Source: Pinisolibacter sp040275425 (lineage in GTDB: Bacteria; Pseudomonadota; Alphaproteobacteria; Rhizobiales; Ancalomicrobiaceae). From it: 17,733 bases of DNA. The translations under genes were made by a program, and so were the position numbers. Of the stretch, positions 1-6,902 are shown piece after piece. The notes below the pieces were generated by a model that saw only the letters and a list, made by a program, of their open reading frames with translations, made no database searches and was not told the DNA's origin. The number at the start of each line of letters is the position of its first letter. Positions within the stretch are counted from its first letter, which is position 1. The stretch is taken from positions 1 to 17,733 of the forward strand of contig JBEOKB010000148.1 in the NCBI GenBank assembly GCA_040275425.1, in the 5' to 3' direction.

Positions 1-170
1 CGCCGCGAGCTCGGGTGCTCGGTGCCGTCGGTCGCGGTTCTCTTGGTTCGAGTGACGATTTCACACGGCGAGGGTCATGTGCGCCAGAGCATGACGCTCA
101 CCTCCCCCACCGCCGTGATCGATTCTTGCACCAAAGAAGGAAGCGGCCGCGCCCGATCGATCGTATCGGT
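1..170. other. Left-edge stretch with no supported gene
   Basis: No reading frame here looks like a real protein on either strand. One plus-strand frame is open from base 1 to a stop near 173, but the translation is low-complexity Arg/Ser/Val text without a domain, so it could at most be the tail of an upstream gene. The longer open frame that runs into the MoaD-like gene has no ribosome binding site at its upstream ATG. I see no tRNA, hairpin terminator or repeat. Confidence 0.4.
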
Positions 171-184
171 TTGATCGCGGTCAA
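171..184 (+). promoter_or_regulatory. FNR/NnrR-type box upstream of the MoaD-like gene
   Basis: The 14 bases TTGATCGCGGTCAA match the FNR-family consensus TTGAT-N4-ATCAA at nine of ten fixed positions, and match TTGA-N6-TCAA perfectly. The centre lies about 100 bases before the ATG of the MoaD-like gene. If a class II promoter uses it at -41.5, transcription would start near 219 and leave a leader of about 60 bases. The box suggests anaerobic or NO-responsive control of that gene. Which CRP/FNR family member binds (FNR, FixK, NnrR, DNR) cannot be told from the site. Confidence 0.65.
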
Positions 185-278
185 GGTCGTGCCGTCCCCC
201 GTCGCCATCATCGCCCGTCGAGGGGATGCGATAGGCGGACGGGCCGCGTGCGCGCGCCCCCCGCATCGAGGAGGAACG

Positions 279-626
279 ATGACCCACGTCGGCGAACACG
301 CCCCGGCCGCGATCGGCCACAACGCCTCCGGCCTCGCCATCGAGATCGAGATCCGCCTGTTCAACAGCCTGACCCGCCATGCCGGGAAGGCGGGGCCGGT
401 GCGCCGCCTCTCGCTCGGCGCCGGAGCGACGGTCGGCGAGGTGGTCGACCTGCTCGGCCTGCCGCCGAAGGACGTGTTCCTGGTCCTGCGCAACGGCCGC
501 GACGTCTCGCCCGGCCTCTACGGTGGCGGCCTGTTCAATCGCGAGGCGGTGCTCGACGACGGCGACGTCGTCGCCTTCTCCGGCCCCGTCCCCTACTCCT
601 ACGGTTACGGCGCCCCGGTGGTGTGA
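279..626 (+). CDS. MoaD/ThiS-like small ubiquitin-fold protein
   Basis: This 115-residue protein has the pattern of the MoaD/ThiS beta-grasp family: an N-terminal strand (IEIRLFNSLTRHAG, about residues 22-35), a hydrophobic helix around VGEVVDLLGLP, a central NGRDVSP turn and a late LDDGDVVAFSGPV segment equivalent to the family's 'L.dGDeVaffPPv'. MoaD and ThiS carry sulfur as a C-terminal thiocarboxylate on Gly-Gly. This protein instead ends YSYGYGAPVV, so classical sulfur transfer would need trimming or another chemistry. I recall similar tails in MoaD-like proteins near tungsten aldehyde oxidoreductases, but that link is unproven here. The ATG at 279 was chosen because AGGAGG (269-274) lies four bases before it. 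It converges with the histidine kinase gene, four bases apart. Confidence 0.75.
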   Translation: MTHVGEHAPAAIGHNASGLAIEIEIRLFNSLTRHAGKAGPVRRLSLGAGATVGEVVDLLGLPPKDVFLVLRNGRDVSPGLYGGGLFNREAVLDDGDVVAFSGPVPYSYGYGAPVV

Positions 627-634
627 GCGCTCAC
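623..634. terminator. Palindrome spanning both convergent stop codons
   Basis: GTGAGCGCTCAC is a perfect 12-base palindrome holding the TGA stop of the plus-strand MoaD-like gene (624-626) and the stop of the minus-strand kinase gene (631-633). GG and CC flanks extend it with one mismatch. It could act as a compact bidirectional terminator, but there is no T-tract on either side and the symmetry may be chance. Confidence 0.25.
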
Positions 635-2007
635 CCCAGGATGTGGGCCATCAGCGCGCGCAGCTCGGCCGGCTTCACCGGCTTGCGCAGCACCTCGAGG
701 CCGTTGAGGGCGAGGCGCTCCTCGGTCTCGCGGCCGTAGTCGGCGGTCACCACCACGGCGGGAATGTCGTCGCCGAGCGCGGCATGCACGGCGTCGATCG
801 CCTCGATCCCGGTCTCCTCGTCGAGGTGGTAGTCGACCAGCATCAGGTCTGGCCGCCGCCCCTCGGCCGCCAGGAGCGCCAGCGCCTCGCGCCCGCTCGT
901 CGCCGCCGTCGCCTCGCAGTGCCAGCGCTCGATCAGATCGACCGTCGCCTCGCGCACCGCCCGATCGTTGTCGATCACCAGCACCCGCGCGCCCGCCAGC
1001 CCCCAGCCCTGATTGGACCGCACCACCAGCGCCGTCGGCGACGGCGCCGCCGCCTGCGCCGCGCGCGGCAGCTCGAGCGAGAAGGTGGTGCCGCGCCCGA
1101 CGTCGGAGGCGAGCGTCAGGCGGTGGTCGAGCACCCCGGCCAACCGCTGGACGATCGAGAGCCCGAGCCCCAGCCCGATCTCCCCGTCGGCCGCCGCCCC
1201 GCGCCCGCGATGGAACTCCTCGAAGATCACCTCGTGGCGATCGGCGGCGATACCCGGTCCGGTGTCGATCACGTCGATGCGCACCACGTCCGCCCCGCGC
1301 CGCCTGACCCCGACCAGCACTCGCCCCGCCTCGGTGTAGCGCAGCGCGTTGCCGATCAGGTTCTGCAGAATGCGCGTCAGCATGATCGGATCGGTCGCCA
1401 CCTGCGCGCTCGAGCGCACCACCCTGAGATCGAGCCCGCGCCGCCGCGCCGTCGGCGCGAAGTCCGCCGCCAGTCCCGCCAGCACGTCCTCGAGCGCCAC
1501 CGCGTCGACCTGCGGCATCATCACGCCCGCGTCGAGCTTGGAGATGTCGAGCAGCGTCTTCAGCAGCCCCTCGATCGTGGCGAGTCCGCGCTCGAGCTGA
1601 CGCGCCAGCCGATGCCCGTCCGCCTCGGTCTGGATCTCGTCGAGCGCCGACAGCGACAGCCGCGCCGCCGCCAGCGGCTGCAGGAGGTCGTGCCCGGCCT
1701 GGGCGAGAAACCGCGTCTTGGAGCGATCGGCCCGCTCGGCCCGGTCCTTGGCCTCGACCAGCTGCTCGTTGGTCTGCTCGAGTTTGCGCAGCGTGCGGGT
1801 CAGTTCGTCGGTGCGCAGCCGCACCTGCCGTTCGAGCCCGATCGCCGTCTGGAACAGCGAGAAGGCGTTGGCCTGGCTGTCGACGCCGCGCTCGACCCGG
1901 TCGATCAGCACCCGGTTGATCTTCTCGAGCCGAGCCACGCGGATCTCGAGCTCGGCGATGCGCCGAGCCCTGGCGTCCTCCTCGACCGCGATCCGCTCCG
2001 GCGTCAT
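631..2007 (-). CDS. NahK-like soluble hybrid histidine kinase
   Basis: This 458-residue protein has no signal peptide or membrane segment. Residues 1-95 form a coiled-coil stretch rich in Glu, Arg and Leu. The HisKA box FLAQAGHDLLQPLAAARLS puts the phosphorylated His at 106. The ATPase domain shows the N-box around Asn220, DTGPG at 248-252 and GLGLGL at 278-283. A C-terminal receiver domain (from about 340) has acidic Asp346/Asp348, phospho-acceptor Asp392, Thr421 and Lys442. The DLLQPL.AARL H-box is typical of the NahK/ErcS'-type kinases. Its ATG overlaps the FIST gene stop (ATGA), so the two are translationally coupled and probably partners. With no sensory domain of its own, it most likely takes its signal from the FIST protein. 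No Hpt protein is encoded nearby. Confidence 0.88.
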   Translation of the reverse strand: MTPERIAVEEDARARRIAELEIRVARLEKINRVLIDRVERGVDSQANAFSLFQTAIGLERQVRLRTDELTRTLRKLEQTNEQLVEAKDRAERADRSKTRFLAQAGHDLLQPLAAARLSLSALDEIQTEADGHRLARQLERGLATIEGLLKTLLDISKLDAGVMMPQVDAVALEDVLAGLAADFAPTARRRGLDLRVVRSSAQVATDPIMLTRILQNLIGNALRYTEAGRVLVGVRRRGADVVRIDVIDTGPGIAADRHEVIFEEFHRGRGAAADGEIGLGLGLSIVQRLAGVLDHRLTLASDVGRGTTFSLELPRAAQAAAPSPTALVVRSNQGWGLAGARVLVIDNDRAVREATVDLIERWHCEATAATSGREALALLAAEGRRPDLMLVDYHLDEETGIEAIDAVHAALGDDIPAVVVTADYGRETEERLALNGLEVLRKPVKPAELRALMAHILG

Positions 2008-3206
2008 TCCGGCCTCCGTCCCTGCCCGAAGGCGATGCCGGTGAAGGTGTGGTTGAGATGCATGGCGTCGTACTGCTCGCCGTAGGTGTTGAAGCCGATC
2101 ACCCGGAAGCGGCGGAACACGTCGGAGATCCGGTGCAGGATCTGCCGGCTCTCCGCCTCCAGCCGTCGGTGGACGCAGTCGAACCCGAGCACGAAGTCGA
2201 TGCCGCCGAGATCGCGGTCGAGCGAGCCGAACGCCTCCTCGAGGCTCGTCACCATGTCGCGCGTCCGCGCCAGCGTCAGCACCACGCCGGTGTCGATCGC
2301 GCAGTAGAACGACAGGCTGCCGTCGTCGTTGCGCTTCTGGATCGAGCGGCAGTAGTACTCGCCCCCGACCCGGACCAGCAGCGGATGGGCGGCGAAGCCG
2401 AGCCCGTCGGGTTCGCGCGGATCGAGCCCGGCCGCGTGCGCGAACGCCTCCCACGCCGGTTCGGCGTCGATCTCCGTCACCAGCCGTTCGTCCGGGTCGC
2501 ACCCCGTCACCACCAGCTTGGTCGCGGTCGGCTCGAAGTGGTCGGTCTTGAACACCCGGAACGGTCGCGCCGAGCGCACCAGGAGAAGCAGCCCGGCGTC
2601 GTGCAGCACCTCGCCGTCGCAGAAGGCGAAGGTGTTGCGGAAGGCGAGATCGTCGCCCGCCGACCCGCCGATCAGCGGAATGTCGTCGAGCGCCCGCTGC
2701 AGCGCCGACAGGATCTGCTCCTCGCGCCGACACAGCCCGTCGAGCAGCGTCAGCGCGAACACGTCGTTCGCCCCCTCGGCCCGCGGCGGCAGCCGACGCC
2801 TGAGCCCCGCCACCAGCTTCGCGCCCGCCTCGATGCCGAAGTCCGAAAGCCCGAGCAGCGGCGCGCACACGATCTCGAAGTCGCCGCGCGGAAAGGCGAT
2901 CGCCACCAGGCTCGATTCGGTCACGCCGATCGGCGCGATCTCCCCCGCCGTCGAGCATCCCGCATGGGGCACGCCGGGAAAGTGGCGGGCGAGGGCGCCG
3001 GTGATCGCGACCGGATCGTAGTGCGACGAGGCGAAGGCGAGCACGAAGCCGATGTCGCGCGCCGCGCCGATCGTCGCGATGATCTCCGCCACCGCCGTCG
3101 CCCCGTCGAGCGCCGACGACGAGGCCACCCGCACGCCCTCCACCGCCCGCGCCGCGCCGAGGGCGGGCGCCGCCGATCGCGCGGGCTGCGTCGGGTCCGA
3201 GGCCAT
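2004..3206 (-). CDS. FIST-domain sensor, NosP-like
   Basis: This 400-residue cytosolic protein has both halves of the FIST sensor: FIST_N with GCSTAGEI (83-90) and IGGSAGDD (179-186), and FIST_C with GFDCVHRR (341-348), GFNTYGEQ (371-378) and MHLNHTFTG (382-390). FIST proteins bind small ligands. NosP, the best-studied one, binds NO through haem and controls the kinase NahK encoded beside it. The coupled kinase downstream, of the same type, makes a NosP-like role the best guess. Several His residues (62, 75, 81, 223, 346, 383, 386) could bind haem, and the sequence alone does not say which, or whether haem is bound. The start at 3206 is preceded by GGGAG about ten bases away; the longer open frame upstream runs through the promoter region and lacks protein-like content. 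Confidence 0.87.
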   Translation of the reverse strand: MASDPTQPARSAAPALGAARAVEGVRVASSSALDGATAVAEIIATIGAARDIGFVLAFASSHYDPVAITGALARHFPGVPHAGCSTAGEIAPIGVTESSLVAIAFPRGDFEIVCAPLLGLSDFGIEAGAKLVAGLRRRLPPRAEGANDVFALTLLDGLCRREEQILSALQRALDDIPLIGGSAGDDLAFRNTFAFCDGEVLHDAGLLLLVRSARPFRVFKTDHFEPTATKLVVTGCDPDERLVTEIDAEPAWEAFAHAAGLDPREPDGLGFAAHPLLVRVGGEYYCRSIQKRNDDGSLSFYCAIDTGVVLTLARTRDMVTSLEEAFGSLDRDLGGIDFVLGFDCVHRRLEAESRQILHRISDVFRRFRVIGFNTYGEQYDAMHLNHTFTGIAFGQGRRPE

Positions 3207-3245
3207 GGGGCGGTTCTCCCGTGTCGGCTCTGGCGAGGGCGGCCG

Positions 3246-3285
3246 ATCTTCACGCGAATTATCGGGAAGATGCCCGCCCCGGCAA
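3246..3285 (-). promoter_or_regulatory. Promoter and overlapping palindrome before the FIST gene
   Basis: On the minus strand a -35 like TTGCCG (3280-3285) and a -10 GATAAT (3258-3263) are separated by 16 bases. This places transcription start near 3251, about 45 bases before the FIST ATG. The -10 lies inside an imperfect 26-base palindrome (3246-3271, arms ATCTTC and GAAGAT, ten of thirteen pairs matching). It could be an operator for the divergent response regulator gene or another regulator. Sigma-70 elements in GC-rich genomes are loosely conserved, so this is a prediction. Confidence 0.4.
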
Positions 3286-3420
3286 GAGGCGCGAGGCGCC
3301 GAACTCCGCTCGGGCCTCCGTTCTCGATCGTCGGACGTCTTTTCATGCGTCGTCGAAACGGGCATGGTTCGCCGGCCGAACGGAGCCGTCTCGGGGGAGG
3401 GGTCCGGCAGGGGAAGAGGC

Positions 3421-4110
3421 ATGCAGAAGTTTCTGATCATCGACGATCACCCGCTCTTTCGCGAGGCGATGCAGCTGGCGGTGCGCGCCGTCGCGCCCAA
3501 GGCGGAGATCCACGAGGCCACCGACATCGAGGCCGCCGTCGAGATGATCGCCGGGCTGCGGCGCGGCTACGATCTCGCCCTGCTCGATCTGTCGATGCCC
3601 GGCGTGTCCGGCTTCGACGGTCTGCTGCTCCTGCGCACCCGCTTCCCGCGCCTGCCGATCCTGGTGGTTTCCGCCCTCGACGACCCGCGCGTGGTGCGCG
3701 AGGCGCTCGGCTACGGCATCTCCGGCTTCGTCTCCAAGGCGGCGAAGAAGGTCGAGCTCGGCCTCGCCGTGACCACCGTCCTCGCCGGCGGCGTCTATCT
3801 GCCCGCGTGGTACGAGCGCAGCGCTCCCGCCGCGCTCACCCAGCTCGACACCGCCGATCTGGTCGCCCGTCTGGCGACGCTGACGCCCCAACAGATGCGC
3901 GTGCTCCAGCTCCTGCGCCAGGGCCGCCTCAACAAGCAGATCGCCCACGACCTCGACGTCGGCGAGACCACGGTCAAGGCCCACGTCTCCGAGATCCTAC
4001 GAAAGCTCGGCGTCCACTCCCGCACCCAGGCGGTGATCGAGGCCTCGCGCATCGACTTCGATCAGTTCGCCGACCTGCCGTCGGTGCCGACCGGCGCTCG
4101 GCGCGGCTGA
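3421..4110 (+). CDS. NarL/LuxR-family response regulator
   Basis: This 229-residue regulator has an N-terminal receiver (acidic Asp8/Asp9, phospho-acceptor Asp56 in LLDLSMP, Ser84 in VVSA, Lys106 in FVSK). A linker follows, then a LuxR-type helix-turn-helix from about 152 to 215, with LTPQQMRVLQLL and the recognition region NKQIAHDLDVGETTVKAHVSEILRKLGVHSR given here in two parts (residues 171-190 and 191-201). It is divergent from the FIST/kinase pair with 214 bases between, so it is the natural output for that kinase, though the kinase also has its own receiver. Targets may include its own intergenic region and nir or other NO-response genes. The ATG at 3421 follows a purine-rich GGGGAAGAGG. 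The longer upstream extension lacks family similarity. Confidence 0.9.
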   Translation: MQKFLIIDDHPLFREAMQLAVRAVAPKAEIHEATDIEAAVEMIAGLRRGYDLALLDLSMPGVSGFDGLLLLRTRFPRLPILVVSALDDPRVVREALGYGISGFVSKAAKKVELGLAVTTVLAGGVYLPAWYERSAPAALTQLDTADLVARLATLTPQQMRVLQLLRQGRLNKQIAHDLDVGETTVKAHVSEILRKLGVHSRTQAVIEASRIDFDQFADLPSVPTGARRG

Positions 4111-4124
4111 GAGACTTCAGCGCG
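4102..4124. terminator. Hairpin between convergent response regulator and membrane gene
   Basis: CGCGGCTGA (4102-4110) and TCAGCGCG (4117-4124) can pair with one bulged G around a six-base loop. The stem contains the stop codon of the response regulator (4108-4110) and of the convergent membrane gene (4117-4119). It could stop transcription from both sides, but no T-tract follows, so function is uncertain. Confidence 0.3.
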
Positions 4125-4659
4125 GCGTTCTAGGCGGCGCCACGAAGGCGGGATCGGTGCCCCACAGCCGCGCCACCACCCGCGCCGTCGCCATGAAGCG
4201 GCGGCCCTGGTCGGTGAGGTGGATCACCCCGTCGCGGGTCTCGATGTTGCCGCTGGTGGTCTGCTCGCGGATGCGCCGGTCGATCTGGCGCATCTCGCCG
4301 AGATAGCGCGCCACGAACCGCGCCTCGAGCCCGGCCGCGTCGAGCCCGCTCGCCTCCACCTCCGCCCGCTCGATCTCGCCGAGCAGGAACACGCTGACCG
4401 ACCGGTCGACCGTCACCGGCATCACGATCAGGAAGGTGACGTCGACCGCCAGCACCAGCGCGCCCGCCGCGATCACCGTCGCCGCGTCGATCCCCCGCGC
4501 CCACCGACCGGCGAGCGCGACCACCCCCGCCACGACCATGGCAGAGACCGCCGCGATCGCCAGCCCGCGATAGAACAGAATGTCGAGCCCGGCGAACAGC
4601 GGGCTCGCCGTCAGGCCGACGTCGAGCGCGAACCCGACCGCGACCGCGACCGCGAGCAC
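4117..4659 (-). CDS. Small three-span membrane protein, unknown function
   Basis: I do not recognise this 180-residue protein. It has three hydrophobic segments (about 1-16, 29-51 and 57-83), then a soluble C-terminal domain (about 95-170) with many charged helices and a segment GVIHLTDQGRRFM that resembles the wing of a winged-helix fold. The start is uncertain. The GTG at 4659 has no ribosome binding site, while an ATT codon (4684-4686) overlapping the upstream TAG stop sits seven bases after AAGGGA and would add nine residues (RRVLHLLA before the Val now taken as Met), giving a more typical membrane N-terminus. It follows the large membrane gene directly and is probably co-transcribed with it, so the two may work together. 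Confidence 0.65.
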   Translation of the reverse strand: MLAVAVAVGFALDVGLTASPLFAGLDILFYRGLAIAAVSAMVVAGVVALAGRWARGIDAATVIAAGALVLAVDVTFLIVMPVTVDRSVSVFLLGEIERAEVEASGLDAAGLEARFVARYLGEMRQIDRRIREQTTSGNIETRDGVIHLTDQGRRFMATARVVARLWGTDPAFVAPPRTPR

Positions 4660-4681
4660 CGCGAGGAGGTGGAGAACGCGT

Positions 4682-6685
4682 CTAATGGCTCGATCCCTTC
4701 GTCTCCGGCCCCACCGGGGCGATGCACATGCCGCTCGAGCGGTAGACGCAGGCGAGCCCCGCCGGCGGCCCGCCGGTCAGGCGCCACACCGGATCTTGCG
4801 CCGAGAACACCAGATGGTCGATGCCTTCCGCCCGCGCGATCGCCACGATCCGCTCGACCGGCAGCACCTCGACGAAGATCGGCCGCACCGCCGCGATCCG
4901 CCGCGCCACCTCCGCCTTCGACGCCCCGAACAGATTGGCCTCGCCGTCGGCGACCCCGACGCGCTGACGACCGTAGAGCCCGAAGTCGAACACCCGCTGT
5001 TCGCGCCCCGGATCGTGTTGCAGCACCGCCGTGCGCGGCAGACGGCGCGCCGCCCACTCCCATGCCGCGCGCTGGGCGTGATCGTCGGCCGTCTCGCCGT
5101 TGATCCAGGCGCTGCTCCCCGTCCACGGCAGGCGGATGAAGCGGATGCCTGCGAGATCCCACGCCTGCCCCGCCAGCCCGATCGCGATCATCACCACCCA
5201 CGCCGGACTGGGGCGGATCGGGCGCGGCATCGACTGCATCACCGCCGCCGTCCACACCAGCGCCGGCAGCTCCGCCAGCCAGATCACCCGCCAACCGAGG
5301 TCGTTGTTGATGATGGTCGAGGCGAAGAACCCGGCGAAGATCGCCGCCACCGCCGCCGCGATGATCAGGCGGCGCTGGAAGACCGCGGGGGAACCCACCG
5401 CGCGGTGGTGCGTGAGATGAACCGCCGCCCCCAGTCCGAACACGCCGAACGAGACGATGTAGTTGAGCGGCAGCAGCACCGCCAGAACCAGCCCCGAGAG
5501 AAGAGCGTGCTCGCCGTCGTGCTGCGCGAGCTGGGAGAAGGCGCGCACCCTGAGCGTGATCGGGAAGCCGTCGCCGCCGCGCCCGCGGGTGAGGTCGAGG
5601 ATCTGCGGCAGCGCCAGCCCCAGCGCGATCACCCCGGCCACCGCCAGCGCGGCGAGAAGGAACACCCGCCCGCGCCGCAGGTCGTCGAGCACCATCACCA
5701 CCAGCACCGGCACCACGCCGATCATGATCCACACCGACATGCCGAAGGTCGAGGCGAAGGCGACGCCGGTGGTCGCCACCAGGATCGCCCGCGTCCTCGG
5801 GTCCGCCGTCTCGGCCCGGCGCAGCAGCACCAGCGCGGTGAAGGCGGCGATGGTTGCGCTCAGATGATGCGGCACCCACATCGCCGAGGTGAGGGCGAAG
5901 CGGATCTCGTCGCTGCCCCATTCGATCTGCGATTCGACCTCGCCGGAGAAGATCGCCCGCCCCAGCATCATCGGCAGATCGAGCCCGGTCGGCAGTGCGA
6001 GCAGGATCGCGACCGCCAGGAACCGCACGCCGCGCCCCCGCCGGATCAGCCCCGCCTCGCGCGCCAGCCGCCACGCCACCGCCGGGAAGGCGACGCCGAT
6101 CCAGAACGCCGTCGCGGCGAAGGCCATGCGCGCGTCGACCAGATCGCCGCCGCCGAGCCGGCGCACCGCCGCGCCCCAGATGTAGAAGTAGTAGTAGTAG
6201 CCCGCCGGTTCGGCTCGCGCGAAGAAGAGATCCCGCAGCGGCAGCCCCTCGACCGCCAGCGTCTCGACCACGGCGGCGTGCTTGACCAGATCGTAGATCA
6301 GCAGGCTCTGGTGCAGCTTGCCGTCGATGTCGACGTCGACGAACGAGAGCGCGATCAGCCCCCACCAGCTCGCCACCGCCGCGACGGTCCAGCGCGGCAC
6401 CTCGATCCGCAGCCGCGCCAGCGCCGGCAGCGAGGCGAGCGCCGCGACGCCGTGCAGCGCCAGCACCGCCTCGATCCCGCCGATCCGCAGCAGCGGGGCG
6501 TCGATCGCCGGCGGCAGCGTCACCGCCAGCAGCAGCGCCCAGCCGATCCGCTGCGCGTCCGTCTCGATCGCCAGACCGACGCGCTCCAGCACCGCCGCGA
6601 GGCCGAAGCCCGGCAACACGAGGATCGCCGCCGCGATCGGGGTGGCGATCGCCAGTCCGAGGAGGTCGTGGAAGAGATGGGTCAT
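4682..6685 (-). CDS. Large multi-pass membrane protein, GT-C glycosyltransferase-like
   Basis: This 667-residue protein has about twelve hydrophobic segments spread over residues 10-500, then a soluble C-terminal region (about 510-667). An acidic loop VDVDIDG (116-122) after an early span, and an aromatic run YYYYFYIW (163-170) at the next span, recall GT-C glycosyltransferases and the 'YYY' membrane protein families (DUF2298-like), which use lipid-linked sugar donors. No family signature is strong enough for a firm name. The ATG at 6685 is used; a GTG just upstream (6688) adds one residue. Neither has a clear ribosome binding site. It is separated from nirN by 217 bases and is probably a separate transcript with the small membrane gene behind it. 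Confidence 0.7.
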   Translation of the reverse strand: MTHLFHDLLGLAIATPIAAAILVLPGFGLAAVLERVGLAIETDAQRIGWALLLAVTLPPAIDAPLLRIGGIEAVLALHGVAALASLPALARLRIEVPRWTVAAVASWWGLIALSFVDVDIDGKLHQSLLIYDLVKHAAVVETLAVEGLPLRDLFFARAEPAGYYYYFYIWGAAVRRLGGGDLVDARMAFAATAFWIGVAFPAVAWRLAREAGLIRRGRGVRFLAVAILLALPTGLDLPMMLGRAIFSGEVESQIEWGSDEIRFALTSAMWVPHHLSATIAAFTALVLLRRAETADPRTRAILVATTGVAFASTFGMSVWIMIGVVPVLVVMVLDDLRRGRVFLLAALAVAGVIALGLALPQILDLTRGRGGDGFPITLRVRAFSQLAQHDGEHALLSGLVLAVLLPLNYIVSFGVFGLGAAVHLTHHRAVGSPAVFQRRLIIAAAVAAIFAGFFASTIINNDLGWRVIWLAELPALVWTAAVMQSMPRPIRPSPAWVVMIAIGLAGQAWDLAGIRFIRLPWTGSSAWINGETADDHAQRAAWEWAARRLPRTAVLQHDPGREQRVFDFGLYGRQRVGVADGEANLFGASKAEVARRIAAVRPIFVEVLPVERIVAIARAEGIDHLVFSAQDPVWRLTGGPPAGLACVYRSSGMCIAPVGPETKGSSH

Positions 6686-6902
6686 CACCGAGCCGTCACG
6701 AGATCGATCGGCGCGGGCGCGCCGGGTCGCCTCCCCCCGGACGGAACCGTCGGGGCGAAGCGAGAAGGTCGCGACACTCTAGCGGGAGAGACGTGAACGA
6801 ATGGATTCCCTCGCGCGCGATCCGCCGACCGCACGCGAGGGGCGCGGCCACCTCACCATGAAGAACCTCCTTCGAGAAGGTCGAGACCTCCTCGGTTCGG
6901 CG
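6686..6902. other. Gap between nirN and the membrane gene pair
   Basis: No gene is supported in this stretch. On the minus strand, ten bases after the nirN stop, AGGAGGT and ACCTTCT (6886-6892 and 6875-6881) can form a seven-base stem with one G-U pair and a CTCG loop, a weak terminator candidate without a T-run. A second GC-rich near-palindrome lies around 6731-6755. The gap presumably holds the promoter for the membrane genes. A TAGAGT -10-like word (6776-6781, minus) is present without a matching -35. No FNR-type box was found. Confidence 0.4.

Noticed and set aside
15..278. Upstream extension of the MoaD-like gene to the first ATG
   Set aside because: The extension is Arg/Pro/His-rich without fold similarity, runs through the FNR-like box, and the ATG at 279 has a strong AGGAGG site.
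379..2085. Long plus-strand open frame opposite the kinase
   Set aside because: The translation is Arg/His/Pro-rich low-complexity text typical of the antisense frame of a GC-rich gene; the minus strand encodes a full histidine kinase.
4635..4652. Three tandem CGACCG hexamers as a regulatory repeat
   Set aside because: They lie within the coding sequence for an Ala-Val hydrophobic helix and are explained by codon use.
6188..6200. GTA trinucleotide run as a phase-variable repeat
   Set aside because: Only about four units, in frame, and it encodes the Tyr run of the membrane protein; a change of one unit would not shift the frame.
4580..6796. Very long plus-strand open frame opposite the membrane gene
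   Set aside because: Composition is almost only Arg, His, Asp, Pro and Gln, the antisense shadow of a hydrophobic membrane protein.
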